Assembly: GCA_905331475.1 (NCBI GenBank) | Contig: CAJNYU010001291.1 | Location: 1-64,000, forward strand | Direction: 5' to 3' | DNA from: Rotaria socialis | Taxonomy: Eukaryota > Rotifera > Eurotatoria > Philodinida > Philodinidae | Length of the DNA stretch: 64,000 nucleotides | Part shown: piece after piece, positions 50,515 through 62,549 of the stretch | How positions within the stretch are numbered: position 1 is the stretch's first letter | Layout: every line of letters starts with the position of its first letter | Notes under the pieces: model-generated | What the model was told of the DNA's origin: nothing | The model's input: only the letters and a program-made list of their open reading frames with translations | Database searches by the model: none | Program-made: the position numbers and the translations under genes

Positions 50515-52447
50515 AAAGAGCGAGAGAGAGGGAGACATTTTTCTTGCGGTTTTTCTCTAATAAAATGATGCACTAATTGATATTCAAAACACAAGATGAA
50601 TGTTGTTTCCTCTCTCGAACTAATTGTAACAACACTACTATTCATTTTTTTCTTCTTTTTCTTGCGACTAGCTCTACTGTTCATCAGCCATTGATTCAGT
50701 CATAGCTCATCAATGGCACAAATACAGATAGAATGAGGCAAAATAGACAAGAGAGAAAAAAATACTTGCCTGTTTTTTTGACAAATGAGATTTAGTTTCG
50801 GGACATGTGAATATGCTTTGATTCTCTCGTTTTCTATCTGCATGAATCTTCTTCAAATCAATCCCTCTGGAGATTAAATTATCATGCAAATGATTTACTA
50901 CAGTAGACTCGTTCTTTTTTGGATTCATTGGAAACGTGCCAATAATATTAGCATCTTTTATCCTTTGATCTTTCGTTTAGTATAAAGAGAAAAGAAAAAA
51001 ATGTTCACTTATTCTATTACAGCTAAAGAAGCAAGATATGCTCTCCTGCTATGTATATAATATATATTAGCAATTCCAATAGAGCTCTTTCTAGTTCGGT
51101 TGTAAAACAAAATCCCGATGGAAAAGAATTTCTTTTTTGAATATGTTTGTTCTTCACAGTTGATAGAGAAGAAAAAAAATGGAACTTACTATACTATTAC
51201 TTGGGACAATGTCTTGTTGAGTATAATTTGTATTATTGGAGTGTTCGAAATGATGGCGACATTGGCAATGGATGGATTAGATTCAACGAAATAGCAGGAT
51301 GTAAAATGAAGGAGAAATAACGAGAGTAAAAGAGAAAAAAAACGAAAAAAAAAGGAACGAAGACTAATACTCTAAAAAAAAGAAGAAATAAAGAAGAAAA
51401 GAGAAAGGGGAAGGGAAAAGGTGAGATCCCATCATTTCAAAGTGTGCTGAACCATATGAGTCCAGCAAAGGTCAAGTTTTATGAGGGAATTGCCTAGCAC
51501 GTCGTGTTTGTATACAGGTGTCGATTGATTGCGAAGAAAGAGGGGAAGAGGAGAACAAAAAAAAAGAAAGTAATAAGAAACGAGTACACCGAATCAATGA
51601 TAAAAAAATAAAATAAAATCTTGTTCCTACTTGTCAATAGTTATGCAGCTATATATATTTTAATAAAAATTGATCTATAGATTTTTTCTTCTTCGATAAT
51701 CTTACATATATATTATTTTGCTCTAAAAATTTTCGTAAGTGAAACTGCCCAAATAATTTGTGTTTATAGAACTGAATATCGCTTGAGTTGTAAATAATAC
51801 AAGAAAAAAGCAAACGAAACCGAAATCGATCTATCTATCAACACGAACGTGTCGTTATTCGAACGCTTAAAGCTTAACTAGTTAGTCAACAAGTAGAATA
51901 GCCCGTATTGCTGATAATAGTAATCGATTGAAATCCAAGAACAAGTATACGATCGTTGTTGTCGATTGCATAAATCCCTTGCGCATGGAATATATACCAA
52001 GTTCATAGATGTACATACATATATATTCTCATAGAGATCGATATATTCATTATTCGATCTTACACATACGTATTTGCTTAGTAGGGACGCAACTGACAAT
52101 TATTATCAGGACAAAATGCGCACATACGAGAAAGTTACTTCTGTACTATAACTGCTACAACTGTACTATTTCTATGTGCTTTTTCATTCAATACAAAAGA
52201 GCTCTGTATATTGCGCTCGCGCGCGACTAATCCAATGTTTACTAGAGGAAGGCGGAGGAGGAGTAAGAGAGTAAGTTCGTCTGTGCACAATCGTCACAAT
52301 ACAATCATAATTCGTTGTCGTGTCCGACATAGAGAAGACGTACACGAATCTTCTCTTTCCTTTTTCTTATTTTCTTTTTTTGTTTAGAGAGATAATTGAA
52401 TGTGCTATGTCGAATCGGTGATAGTGGTCATCTGATACATGCACCTT

Positions 52448-52481
52448 CTCTTCTTCTTCTTCTTCTTCTTCTTCTTCTTTC
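52448..52481. repeat. (CTT)n microsatellite
   Basis: CTT trinucleotide run of about 34 bases. Confidence 0.9.
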
Positions 52482-55400
52482 TTATTCATTCTCATTTTTT
52501 TTCGATATAACAGATTAAGCAAGTGTTGAAGTCGCCACTTCTTAAAATCGGTTTTGTTACCTTTACAAATGGATATCGATGAACAAAGTGGTTACTGAAT
52601 CCAACATGTATCAATTTTCAAGTATTGATGCACATACAAACTTGTTCTCTTTATCTTTGATAAACTAGGAAATAGATTTCGATGCATTTCCATCGCTTAC
52701 TTCTCTTCCCTTCTTTCTCTCTCTCTCTCTCTCTCGTTCATTGGCTTTTTTTGTGGTCCGAGATAAAATCGATTACATCTTCTCATTGTGAATGATAAAT
52801 TATTCAAACACTCAAAGCACACCACATATGTATATATATATATATATATGAACTGAGCAAGACTACCATCATAATGATTTCCCTGTACAGTCAAGACAAG
52901 GAGAATGTAACAATTTTCGGGACACTAAACTTCTTTGCACAATATATATTACATTTGCACATATATTCAATATCTATCTTCGTGCATGTGTCTCGATGGA
53001 TTTTTATGTAATACCAGTATAAGAATCTTTTTCATGTGCCAAGGGAGATGAAAAAAATGGGAACATATCGTTGTTAATTAAAAAAATACAAGGCTAATCA
53101 TATTTTCGAGATGTGTCTTCTATTGTCAGAGGTCAATGTTTGAAGGCTTTTCAAGTAACAAGGATCGAAAAAAAAATAAACGGAAGAAGCCTCTTTCTGA
53201 ATAGCTCAGTCTGCTTACTTACCCTCTTGCTATGTATGATTTTGATGAATTGTTGTTGTTCTGTCTGTCTGAACTGAAGTGGCATTCATTTATATCCAAC
53301 GACGAGACTAGACTACTATACACAACCGTACAGGGCATCATCTTCTTTCCATCATCTATTTATCTACATCTTCTTCTTCGTCTTTCCTTTTCATCGCTCT
53401 TTTTCTTGCTCGTATTTATAATAATCACGTCGAACACAAATATAACGAAGAGAAAACAGAATGAATGAACAGATGGATGTTCAGAGATGGATGGACAATG
53501 ATGATGGTTTACGTCTTTCTTTGTCCGTTCAATATCATGTGGTATCTTCCCATTTTATCTTAAGGTTAATCGTCTCCTGTAGTAAAAGAAACAGCGGATG
53601 GGAAAAACATTTGTCTTACGTACAAGTCTATTCCTCTTCGAACTATTTATTATTCTCGAAATTATTCCTAACTAAGTAACACATGTGTGTATAATATTGT
53701 TTTTGTTGTTATTATAGTTTCTGAAGGCATACATCGAAGAACAAAAGAAATCAATTTATCATCAAGCATAGTATTAGCACATAGAAAAAGAAATCGATGA
53801 TCTATTACTATTTAGTTAATGAAATCTTTTTTTTCTTCTGCTATCGATTAATAAAAGATAAATATAAAATTTTGGTTTTCTTTCTAAAGATTATATAAAA
53901 GATAAAGTCGAAAGGCTATTCATAGACATTTGTTCGATTGATTATTCTTTTCTTTTGTGCCTATTTTTTTACCATTCATATCATAACGATCGATTGAGCG
54001 TACAACACTTATTATACACACACATATATATATATATATATATATTCTTATTCTAGCGTGCCTATTTGCATTTGTCGTTTATCAATTGATATTTATTTGA
54101 AATGTAATTTGAGTACAATAGCAAATTGTGCCTATGATTTTTCAACATATTTGAAACAAGAAGGGAATATGATAAAAGCAGAGGAAAAAGAAATGATTGA
54201 TACTAAACGATTAGTATTACAGAGTAACTTATATATGGTTCAACAGAAAATAATACTTAAATAGAGGTCAAAAAGATTGAATCTGTAGAAGCATATCGTT
54301 CGAAGTTGATGATACGAGTAATTCTAATAAAATGACCATTCATATATATATATATACGTATATACAGCTAGACTCGTAGTGAATGGAAGAAAAAGTAATT
54401 TTTTTAATAACAATAGATACATTTAACTAGGTAAATATGAATCGATGTAATAAAAATACTATTGTATTGAACAATCAATTGTACCTAAAGAAATATGAGA
54501 TACTTGTCTTGACAAATTCATATAGAGATTGAAAGATTTATTTTACATTTGTTTTGAACAACATAATCGAAGATAAATCTCATATATTAAAATAAGTTAA
54601 GCAATAGAAAGTCTACAAGTTTTAATTACATGATCCTATATTTGACTTTGAATACATAGAAAGGAATAATAATATTTAATTAAAACAAAAAAAGACAGAA
54701 AACGAAATTCAATTGTATACTGATGTTATATTAAGAAAATCAGACTCGTTGATGAATCAAAAGGAAAATAGATCTTGAGTTCGAATTTTCCATCTCGTGT
54801 GTGATATGTTTAAATTATGATTTTGATTAGTATAGGACAAGTCGGTTTAGAGAAAAATTAATATTATATAATACTTGAAGAAAGAAGACCTTCTTGGTGA
54901 TCTAAATAATAATATTTATTTCATTCGTTCGTTGATATTAAAATTCATGTAATATCGAATGTAATTATTCGGGCGATCACTAGATACAGCTGCAACAATG
55001 TGTTCTTCTTCTTCTATACAGATTCGCAGATACATACTATATATTGTTTTTGATAATAATAATATATTATTATGAAAATAATTCAATCGAAAATAATGTA
55101 TAATTTGGGCATTGTTCATTGGATTTTGAAATTCGTCTTAATATTTTTAAGGTGTTATCAATCATTGTTGTCTCTTAACTTCCCACCCCGGAAGGGCAAA
55201 TATATAATGTCTGACATAATATTTTCCGTATTCTAACAAGGCAAACACAATCTCCGGAGGTGCATTGACGTCATGCTAAATACAACTATTATACTTGACC
55301 AGGATGACATATATATATAATCGACAATGAATATTTAAAATCGGAATTTACTAAGAATATTTAATATTTAATATTCTATTGCTTTTTGATACAGAAAGAG

Positions 55401-58400
55401 AAAGACAGAAACTTAAGAGTATTCCTTTGTTATTTTATGTAATGTCATATATTATTTTGAAGGCATCATATCAAATTTCGATGAGTTTTCCGGTGTCATT
55501 AGGTTTCTTCGATGAATATTTCATGGCTGATTACTAATCTGTAAGTCATAGTGCCACATTTTCAACTAGAAAATGTTTAATAGATTCAATATAGGGAAAA
55601 ATATATTACTACGAGTCAATCTCAAATGTTAACGATATGAAAGTTTTTGGCAAGAAAAACAAATTATTTAGTCGGTCTAATTTTTTCGAAATCGATAAAT
55701 GTATTATTCATAATAGATATATGGTAAAACAAAAACTAAAACAAAAGAAGATTTTTCCGATGAAAGTATCAAGTTGCTACAATCTCAATTAGTGAATATA
55801 TAGTTTATTTTAATAAGGCCCGACTTTTTAATCATGTCCAAGTTGACGTCACATAAATACATTTTGGACATTCGATATTCCTTCTTTGTTGTATTATTAA
55901 AAATGTCATAAGTGGTCAACATATATAAATAAATAAATACGCAAATAGTATTCGACTAAATAGAAGTTTTTTCTTGTACACTACGATTTATTGAAGAAAT
56001 CTAGATTAAAAATACTAATCATTTTGGCTATGTTACTATAGTGTTTCTAATATATGCGAGAAAATTAATTGATAACAATGTGACATCTTGATAATATGGA
56101 AAAGAAAGTACATATATAATATAATAGCTACTGTATTGGATATGTATTTAATTTTTTTTTAAATGTTCAATACATGCATGATTTCTCTTAATCGATGGTT
56201 TTCGTGATGAATTCACATCTATTGAAAACAGGAAATATTTCTAAAGAATTATTTTCTGAAATATTACTTCTGCATCAACAAGTCTTTTTCATTGATAAAC
56301 AGACAATATTGATGAAAAGACATTGAAATTCACACTATATTGATATAATGTTGTTGTTATTAAAATTCTTACAAGCCATTACGAGAAAGATTTTGATTGA
56401 TGGATTACTTATTATTGGCAAAAAACCTTTTTGCAGCTATATTGACGAATGGCAAGTACTTGAAAAGAAAAAAATTATGCAGGTCTCGCCATCTAAACTA
56501 TAATCAATGGCTTATCAATGATGCTTATATTAGATTGACTAATGCTATGTATCTCCTTTTCTTTTTTTTCTAATGCGAGAAGCATTATTAGTTGTGTATA
56601 ATGGATGGCAGTCATCGCGTAAAGCTCTAGTGAGAGCCAATAAATTTCTTTCGTTTTATTGATTCGGTTTCTTTCTTTTGTTTTTTTTTAGCTCCTTTTC
56701 TGATACTCAATCCATCAGTCGGCGCCAATAGAGATTAACACTATTACAGCAGATCCGAAAGCACATCCGTAAAAGAACGTCATTGCACGGCCGCTCGAGA
56801 ATCAATAGATGATCAATGAATAATGTTGATGATAGGATGATGTGACATTGACAAGAACAGTTATTGTCTCGTGTACTATTCATAGTTGACTGCATAATAT
56901 TTAACAAATAATTCAACAATTTATCTATCTAACTGGTATTATTAATAGATTTATTCAGTTTGAAAGGCAATCGTTTTCAAACATCAGTCGAGCCTATGTT
57001 TTATTGCGTAAATAAACACACAGCGCAAGAGACTGATCTTGTCAGCGACAAAGTGTCAAGTCAAAATATTTACGAATGCATTCCTATTACTATATGATGG
57101 TAGCAAGCTAAATGCCACTTGATATTCTAACGCTGGGTATTCTCTCTGTTTTGCTGCTTAGTCGTTCTTCCTCTTTCGTTCTGAATCGCTCACATATGCT
57201 TGAATCAGAAATCATTTTGACGCCGTCATTGTTAGTGAACCCGGCTGGATCTCTCAGCATGTGTATGTATATATGTCATGTTTGCTTCGATTTGATGAGA
57301 TCGTTTTGGTTACATCCTTTTAGGTCTCATTCTTTTCTCTATATGTCGCTCTTCCTTTGTCCTCCGCTCTTTCTTTCTTTTAGTTAGAAATGTTGTTTCG
57401 CACTTTCTTCTCTACTAGTCATGTTTTTATCTCTAGTGTGCAGGAGAGCCGTGATCATTCTAAGTAGAGAGATAAGTAGATTCGATGATAGACTTGCAAG
57501 TATGAAAACGTATTATCGATCGAACATATGTATAAAAAATACAGACGAATGAGGACAGAAAAATTTTGACTAGTTTCGCTTTATATCGAAACGATGGTGT
57601 TTTGTGGCATCCATAATAGGGATGTATTTTATGTAGATGTACGTGTATGCCACAGCTACTATTCTTCTTTACTGTCGTAGTTGTTGTTGCTATTTCTTTT
57701 TAGTCCGCTTCTTTCTCGACAGCTAGTATAGTGCGGTAGCAGCTTTCACAAATGTATATATGTATATTTAGAAGAAAATTATGGCGGCAATTATTATTAT
57801 TATTATTATGATGATGATGATGATGATGATAATGATACTCTCTTGAGTAAAAATTAAAGAGAACAAATACAATCCTACAACATTTGGATGATGATAATGC
57901 TGGTATTTTTTCTGTCGATCAGCTTTCTGTCTGTATACCCCACGTGTATGCATTTGCACATCGTTATCGAACTTCTCTGGTAGAAAGGAGTCGGAAGTAG
58001 ACAACCTTGCAGGCAGATCAGCAAGTAGCAAGAGCACTCCTTTACGTTTGAGTGTCCAACAAAAAGAAAGCTAGATAGAAAGCAGGAAAACTCAGCAGAA
58101 AAGGAAATCGAGAGTGTAAGAAAGAAAGAATGAGAGAACATAACAATTAATTTCCCTTTTTTTTTTTGAATGAATGAACGACCAAGCGACACCCAACGAT
58201 AAAGAAATTATAATAGGCAAGAGAAAGCGAAGAAAAAGAAATATAAGAAGAAAAAAGCACGAAAGCGCAGGATGGAGGTTTTGAAGTAGTCTCAATAATA
58301 ACGGCAGTGCCATAAGAAGGAAAATACGTCTGTTGTGAGCATAGCCTTGTATAGAAAACATCACATCATCGCCATCATCACCATCTTTCTAAAAGACGTC

Positions 58401-58963
58401 ACTAAAAGGTAAGGCGAACTTCCGTGTTATTTACTTTCGATAAATTAGAGAAAGAGAGAAAAAAATCTTTCTATATTGAAAAGGAAATTGATCATTGTAT
58501 CATCATAGTTCATTGGTGTAGTGCTTTTACTGTTGACTTGTCAAAAGCTAATTTTGTTTCGGACACGAATACGAACTAGTTGTTCTTATCTATTAAGCAA
58601 AAGAAAAGGAAATCCGTCATTTTAATAAGTTTATCACATCGTATTCCTTTCCAGTCAGTGATGTTTTAGTCGTCATCATCTCTGGTTGATTATCTAATAG
58701 CGGGAAAAAATGTGTTTTTTTTTCCAACGATACAGAGCGATGGACTGCGCGGGCCCGTCAAAAATAACATCGTTGTCATCTTTGTCTTCATCACTATTTC
58801 TGTAGAAAACAGCTTTCTTCATCTTCGTTTCTGTTTCCCTAATGAATGCTGACGGAGAGTGAATCGTAGTCGATGATCGGATCAGACACACGCGTGACTC
58901 CTAATTGTATTATGTTAGATCTTTGCAACAAACAACATAAGCATGCATAGCATACACATACAT

Positions 58964-59030
58964 CTATCTATCCATCTATCCATCTATCTATCTATCTATC
59001 TATCTGTCTATCTATATATCTATATATATA
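58964..59030. repeat. (ATCT)n then (AT)n microsatellite
   Basis: Tetranucleotide ATCT/ATCC run followed by TATATATATA. It directly abuts the left end of the TIR element at 59031, consistent with insertion into an AT-repeat target. Confidence 0.85.
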
Positions 59031-59940
59031 TGAGCGAATTTCAACTTTTTGGTACGATTATGATTTTAGCTGTATTTGCGAAATAACTTTTGATCTACTC
59101 CACTGATTTTAATAATTTTTTGTATGGTTACTACGTTATCTGTGTCCTACTGCTACACCAAATTTCAGATTTCTAGCTCATACAGTCGAGAACTTATAGA
59201 TCTTACACTGTGAAAAAATCGCATTATTCAAGGGGGGACATGCTACAATAATGATATTTTCTAAATATGAAAAACGAGGACAAAATTGTAGAGTCTGAAA
59301 CGCTATTTCAAATGATATGGGTTTTGTATTTCTTATTTCTTCTTTTATGCGTTCATTTGCTTTAAATATGAAATTACAGACAGTTTGCCATATTTGTGTA
59401 GAACAACCTTATGTTCAATTTGCTTCATCCGAGCGAAAGTGGAAGGAAAGCGAAGGTAGGCAAAAGAAAGACAATTGAAAGAGCAACAAAATAGTAAAAT
59501 GAAATCATTCTAAATAACTTTTATTGTCGGTAAAAAGAAATCGATTATTTTAAAAAAAATTAGAGTTTGACTCATTTTGTAGAACGATTTCTTGAAAATT
59601 ACTTCGTGAAAGGTCGGTTTGTTTATGCTCAAACTTTTACTGTAGGCATAGTTTGTATGGTTGCATAACCAGTAAAAAAATCAGCCTTGCATCTCTTTCT
59701 ATTAAGGAGAATTTTGCAAAATATAATGTACCTTCAACGGACGTTTTCCATTAAATTAACGTTTTTTATGCTACGTTTACATTGAAGTAAGTCGTATCTC
59801 AACTAATACGTAGTAAAGCGTTTGGAAACTTTTGCTGTGTAACATAGGCACAGAGTGTACTGAAATGCACTGCTCAAAAATTGCTTATGCCTACTTCTAG
59901 CTTTTCGCACCTACCCTACCAAAAAGTTGCAATTCACTCA
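59031..59940. mobile_element. 910-bp non-autonomous DNA transposon with terminal inverted repeats
   Basis: Left end TGAGCGAATTTCAACTTTTT followed by GGTA (59031-59054) is matched in inverted orientation at 59917-59940 (reading TGAGTGAATTGCAACTTTTT then GGTA), 22 of 24 identical. Flanks are TA-rich on both sides, so a TA target duplication (Tc1/mariner-like) is possible but cannot be proved inside an AT repeat. No transposase frame is present between the ends. Beyond about 24 bases the two arms stop matching, so this is a TIR element rather than a foldback. Confidence 0.65.
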
Positions 59941-60217
59941 TATGTATATATGTGTATATATATATATATATACACAGATTCCAGCATGCACACTAATTCT
60001 GTTATTTATGTTTAAATTATCAAAATAACAAAAGACATATAACAGGCAATAGAATACGACTTATACACGACGATAAAATTAGCCAGAAACATAGGAGCTA
60101 CGCTTACTTTCTTCATTTCACTGAGTCATTTTTTGAGAATACCGCCTACTTACACATCCCGAAATCATCATCGATTCACTGGAAGTCGTTGTTGGACTGG
60201 TTTCCATTCATTTTATC

Positions 60218-60218
60218 G

Positions 60219-60275
<57 letters not shown>

Positions 60276-60282
60276 CCACCAC

Positions 60283-60321
<39 letters not shown>
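60218..60321. repeat. (CAT)n microsatellite, about 104 bp
   Basis: Long CAT/ATC trinucleotide run interrupted once by CACCACCAC near 60273. It generates poly-His and poly-Ser open frames that are not genes. Confidence 0.95.
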
Positions 60322-60564
60322 TGCTGGTTGACGAGTGTCAAATTAATCATTGCTCTACCTCGGTTGATGTCGTCTCTTGCTCTCGCCTTCTCGACTCATT
60401 GCTTCGATGAAAATCATCTGCGAACAAGGGGTAAAAGAAAGCGAGAACGAGCAAGAAACCAAAATTGGCTTTTTGCATTCTTCTCTTTGCGCTTGTGCCT
60501 TCTAATTAGCAGCTAACAAAACTAACCCTTCCTTCATACAACAGTATCTTGGTGGTTGTCGTTG

Positions 60565-60565
<1 letters not shown>

Positions 60566-60602
<37 letters not shown>

Positions 60603-60640
60603 TTTATTTTTATTATCATTTTTATTATTATTTTTATTTT
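60566..60640. repeat. (TTA)n microsatellite
   Basis: TTA run of about 35 bases grading into TTTTTA/TTA-rich text. Confidence 0.85.
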
Positions 60641-61663
60641 TTTGTTGTATTGCTCATAACACGAAATTTATCGTGCCAAGAGCTACCACCCGTTCTCATC
60701 TCTTGTCATCGCAATCCTATGTAAACACTGACTGACAGCAGTCTCTCCGTTTTATAATGCATGCTAGTATGAAAAAAAATGAAATCCTTTTTTTTTGTAT
60801 GTTTGTGTTCTGATGTTAGCAACGATAGAGACTAAAAGCGAGAGAACTTCCACATAGTAATGCACTAATATTACCCCCCATCATCAATTCTGATCGATAA
60901 GAAAACAAGAAAAGAAATCAAACTGAAATCAATACACTATTCGTTTTTTTGTATTAAATACACGCGTGCATTACTGCCGCCAGTCGATCAAGCCATTCGA
61001 ATCATTTTTCATTCGAATCATACTTATGATTTCTTTTGTATTTTACAACCAAATCTACTATATATATATATATATACCTGTTACCCATTCGATCATGCTG
61101 TTTCCACCAATATGACTTGGTTAATGTTGATCTTGCGTGATTCTAATGAAAACTCGTGTACATCATTGTATCAGCAGTTCCCCCCCCCCTCTCTCCCTTT
61201 ATCTCGCTCGCTTTCAGTTTCTTTTTTCTTTGACTTCATCGAATTTTTTAATTGAAGGAAAAGAAAACGAAAAGATTGAAGAAACAGAAGACGCAACCAG
61301 ATCAGATACAGTGAATACCGGGAAATGAGGATATCCGAGGAACCCTTAAATAAGTGGTATAGGATCATTAATCATTTTCAACCAAATTCTTTTTTTAAAT
61401 CTATTTTTGAATGTTTACTTTTTTTTCTTTGTTCACTATATGACTTTTAAGCGTCTTATTGTAGTAAAATAGAAAAAAGAAATCATTGTTTCTTTTTCTT
61501 TTCCTTTTTTGCTTATAACGCCCATTTTATGATCGTCGACATTATTATTATTAAGCAAATATATATATATTTTTAAAAATCTATAACAAATTTAAGAATA
61601 CATGTGTTTGCATGCTTACACGCATATACTCACCAGAGGAAAAGATGTGGAATCAGCATACCC

Positions 61664-61666
<3 letters not shown>

Positions 61667-61698
<32 letters not shown>
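61667..61698. repeat. (GA)n microsatellite
   Basis: GA run of about 32 bases; a second short (GA)n lies at 61759-61770 after an AT run. Confidence 0.9.
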
Positions 61699-61700
<2 letters not shown>

Positions 61701-62211
61701 AAGAGAGAGACGAAGAGGGGTATTAGTATATGCTTATATTTATTTATATATATATATAGAGAGAGAGAGATTCTTATGTGCATCTTCAGCTACTATCGTC
61801 GGCAACACATACAATATAGAAAGTTGCTCGTTGTCGACGGGGACAATGAGGACAATGAACTATAAGATTTCCCACGAGATTTTCATATTGTTGCTCAACG
61901 ATATTTTGTTATGTGCACATAAAAAGATAAGACAATGCTAGTAGCACAAACAAAAAGCTTGAAATTCATTTATTAGCTGAAGTATATTTTTCGATTTTTC
62001 TTTTTTAGATCAATTAAATATTCAAGTATAAAGAAAAAAAAGTCAAGAATAATATGAACTAGGATGGTAATGAAATATGTAGCAAATTTTACCTCCTAGC
62101 TATTTTCTGTCGACTCGACGTAAGTCATAACAAGGTCATAGTTTTTCTATCGTCTTATTAACAACATGTTTCTTTTTACTACACATTCACGTATACGTGT
62201 ATTCATAGACG

Positions 62212-62244
<33 letters not shown>

Positions 62245-62549
62245 GTATATATATATATGTCACTTTTGTAGGTTGATGGAATCTGATGTTAGTATTATAT
62301 TTTTATGTTAAAATTGTTTGAAATAAATGGCATCTTGAGCAATTAATGACAATATGCACATCAGAACGTCTTTTCTTGACGTATAACACATCAATAATGT
62401 TTATTATGTTTTCTTTTTATATAAATATAATTTATTTATATATTTATATATATATGCATATGTATATAGGTGCCCATCGGTGTCGACTTTTGTTACCAAA
62501 ACCAACACCTGTTCCATTCAAATGATGCAGCAAGAATTTTTGCTCGATC

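Larger units (their letters stand above)
48855..62549. other. 13.7-kb intergenic between divergent AMT and Cav3 genes
   Basis: No supported gene. The region holds many microsatellites and a TIR element (listed separately). It should contain promoters and 5'UTR exons of both flanking genes. Frames at 57112-57387 and 60133-60516 are explained by chance or by CAT repeats. Two perfect TGACGTCA (CRE) sites lie at 55266-55273 and 55844-55851. Confidence 0.45.

Noticed and set aside
57112..57387. 91-codon frame with a hydrophobic N-terminus
   Set aside because: It could pass as a signal peptide, but the rest is low-complexity Ser/Leu/Phe with no intron or homology cue.
60133..60516. Open frame with a long poly-His run (and poly-Ser in another frame)
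   Set aside because: It is produced by the CAT microsatellite; flanking parts have no domain, signal or splice support.
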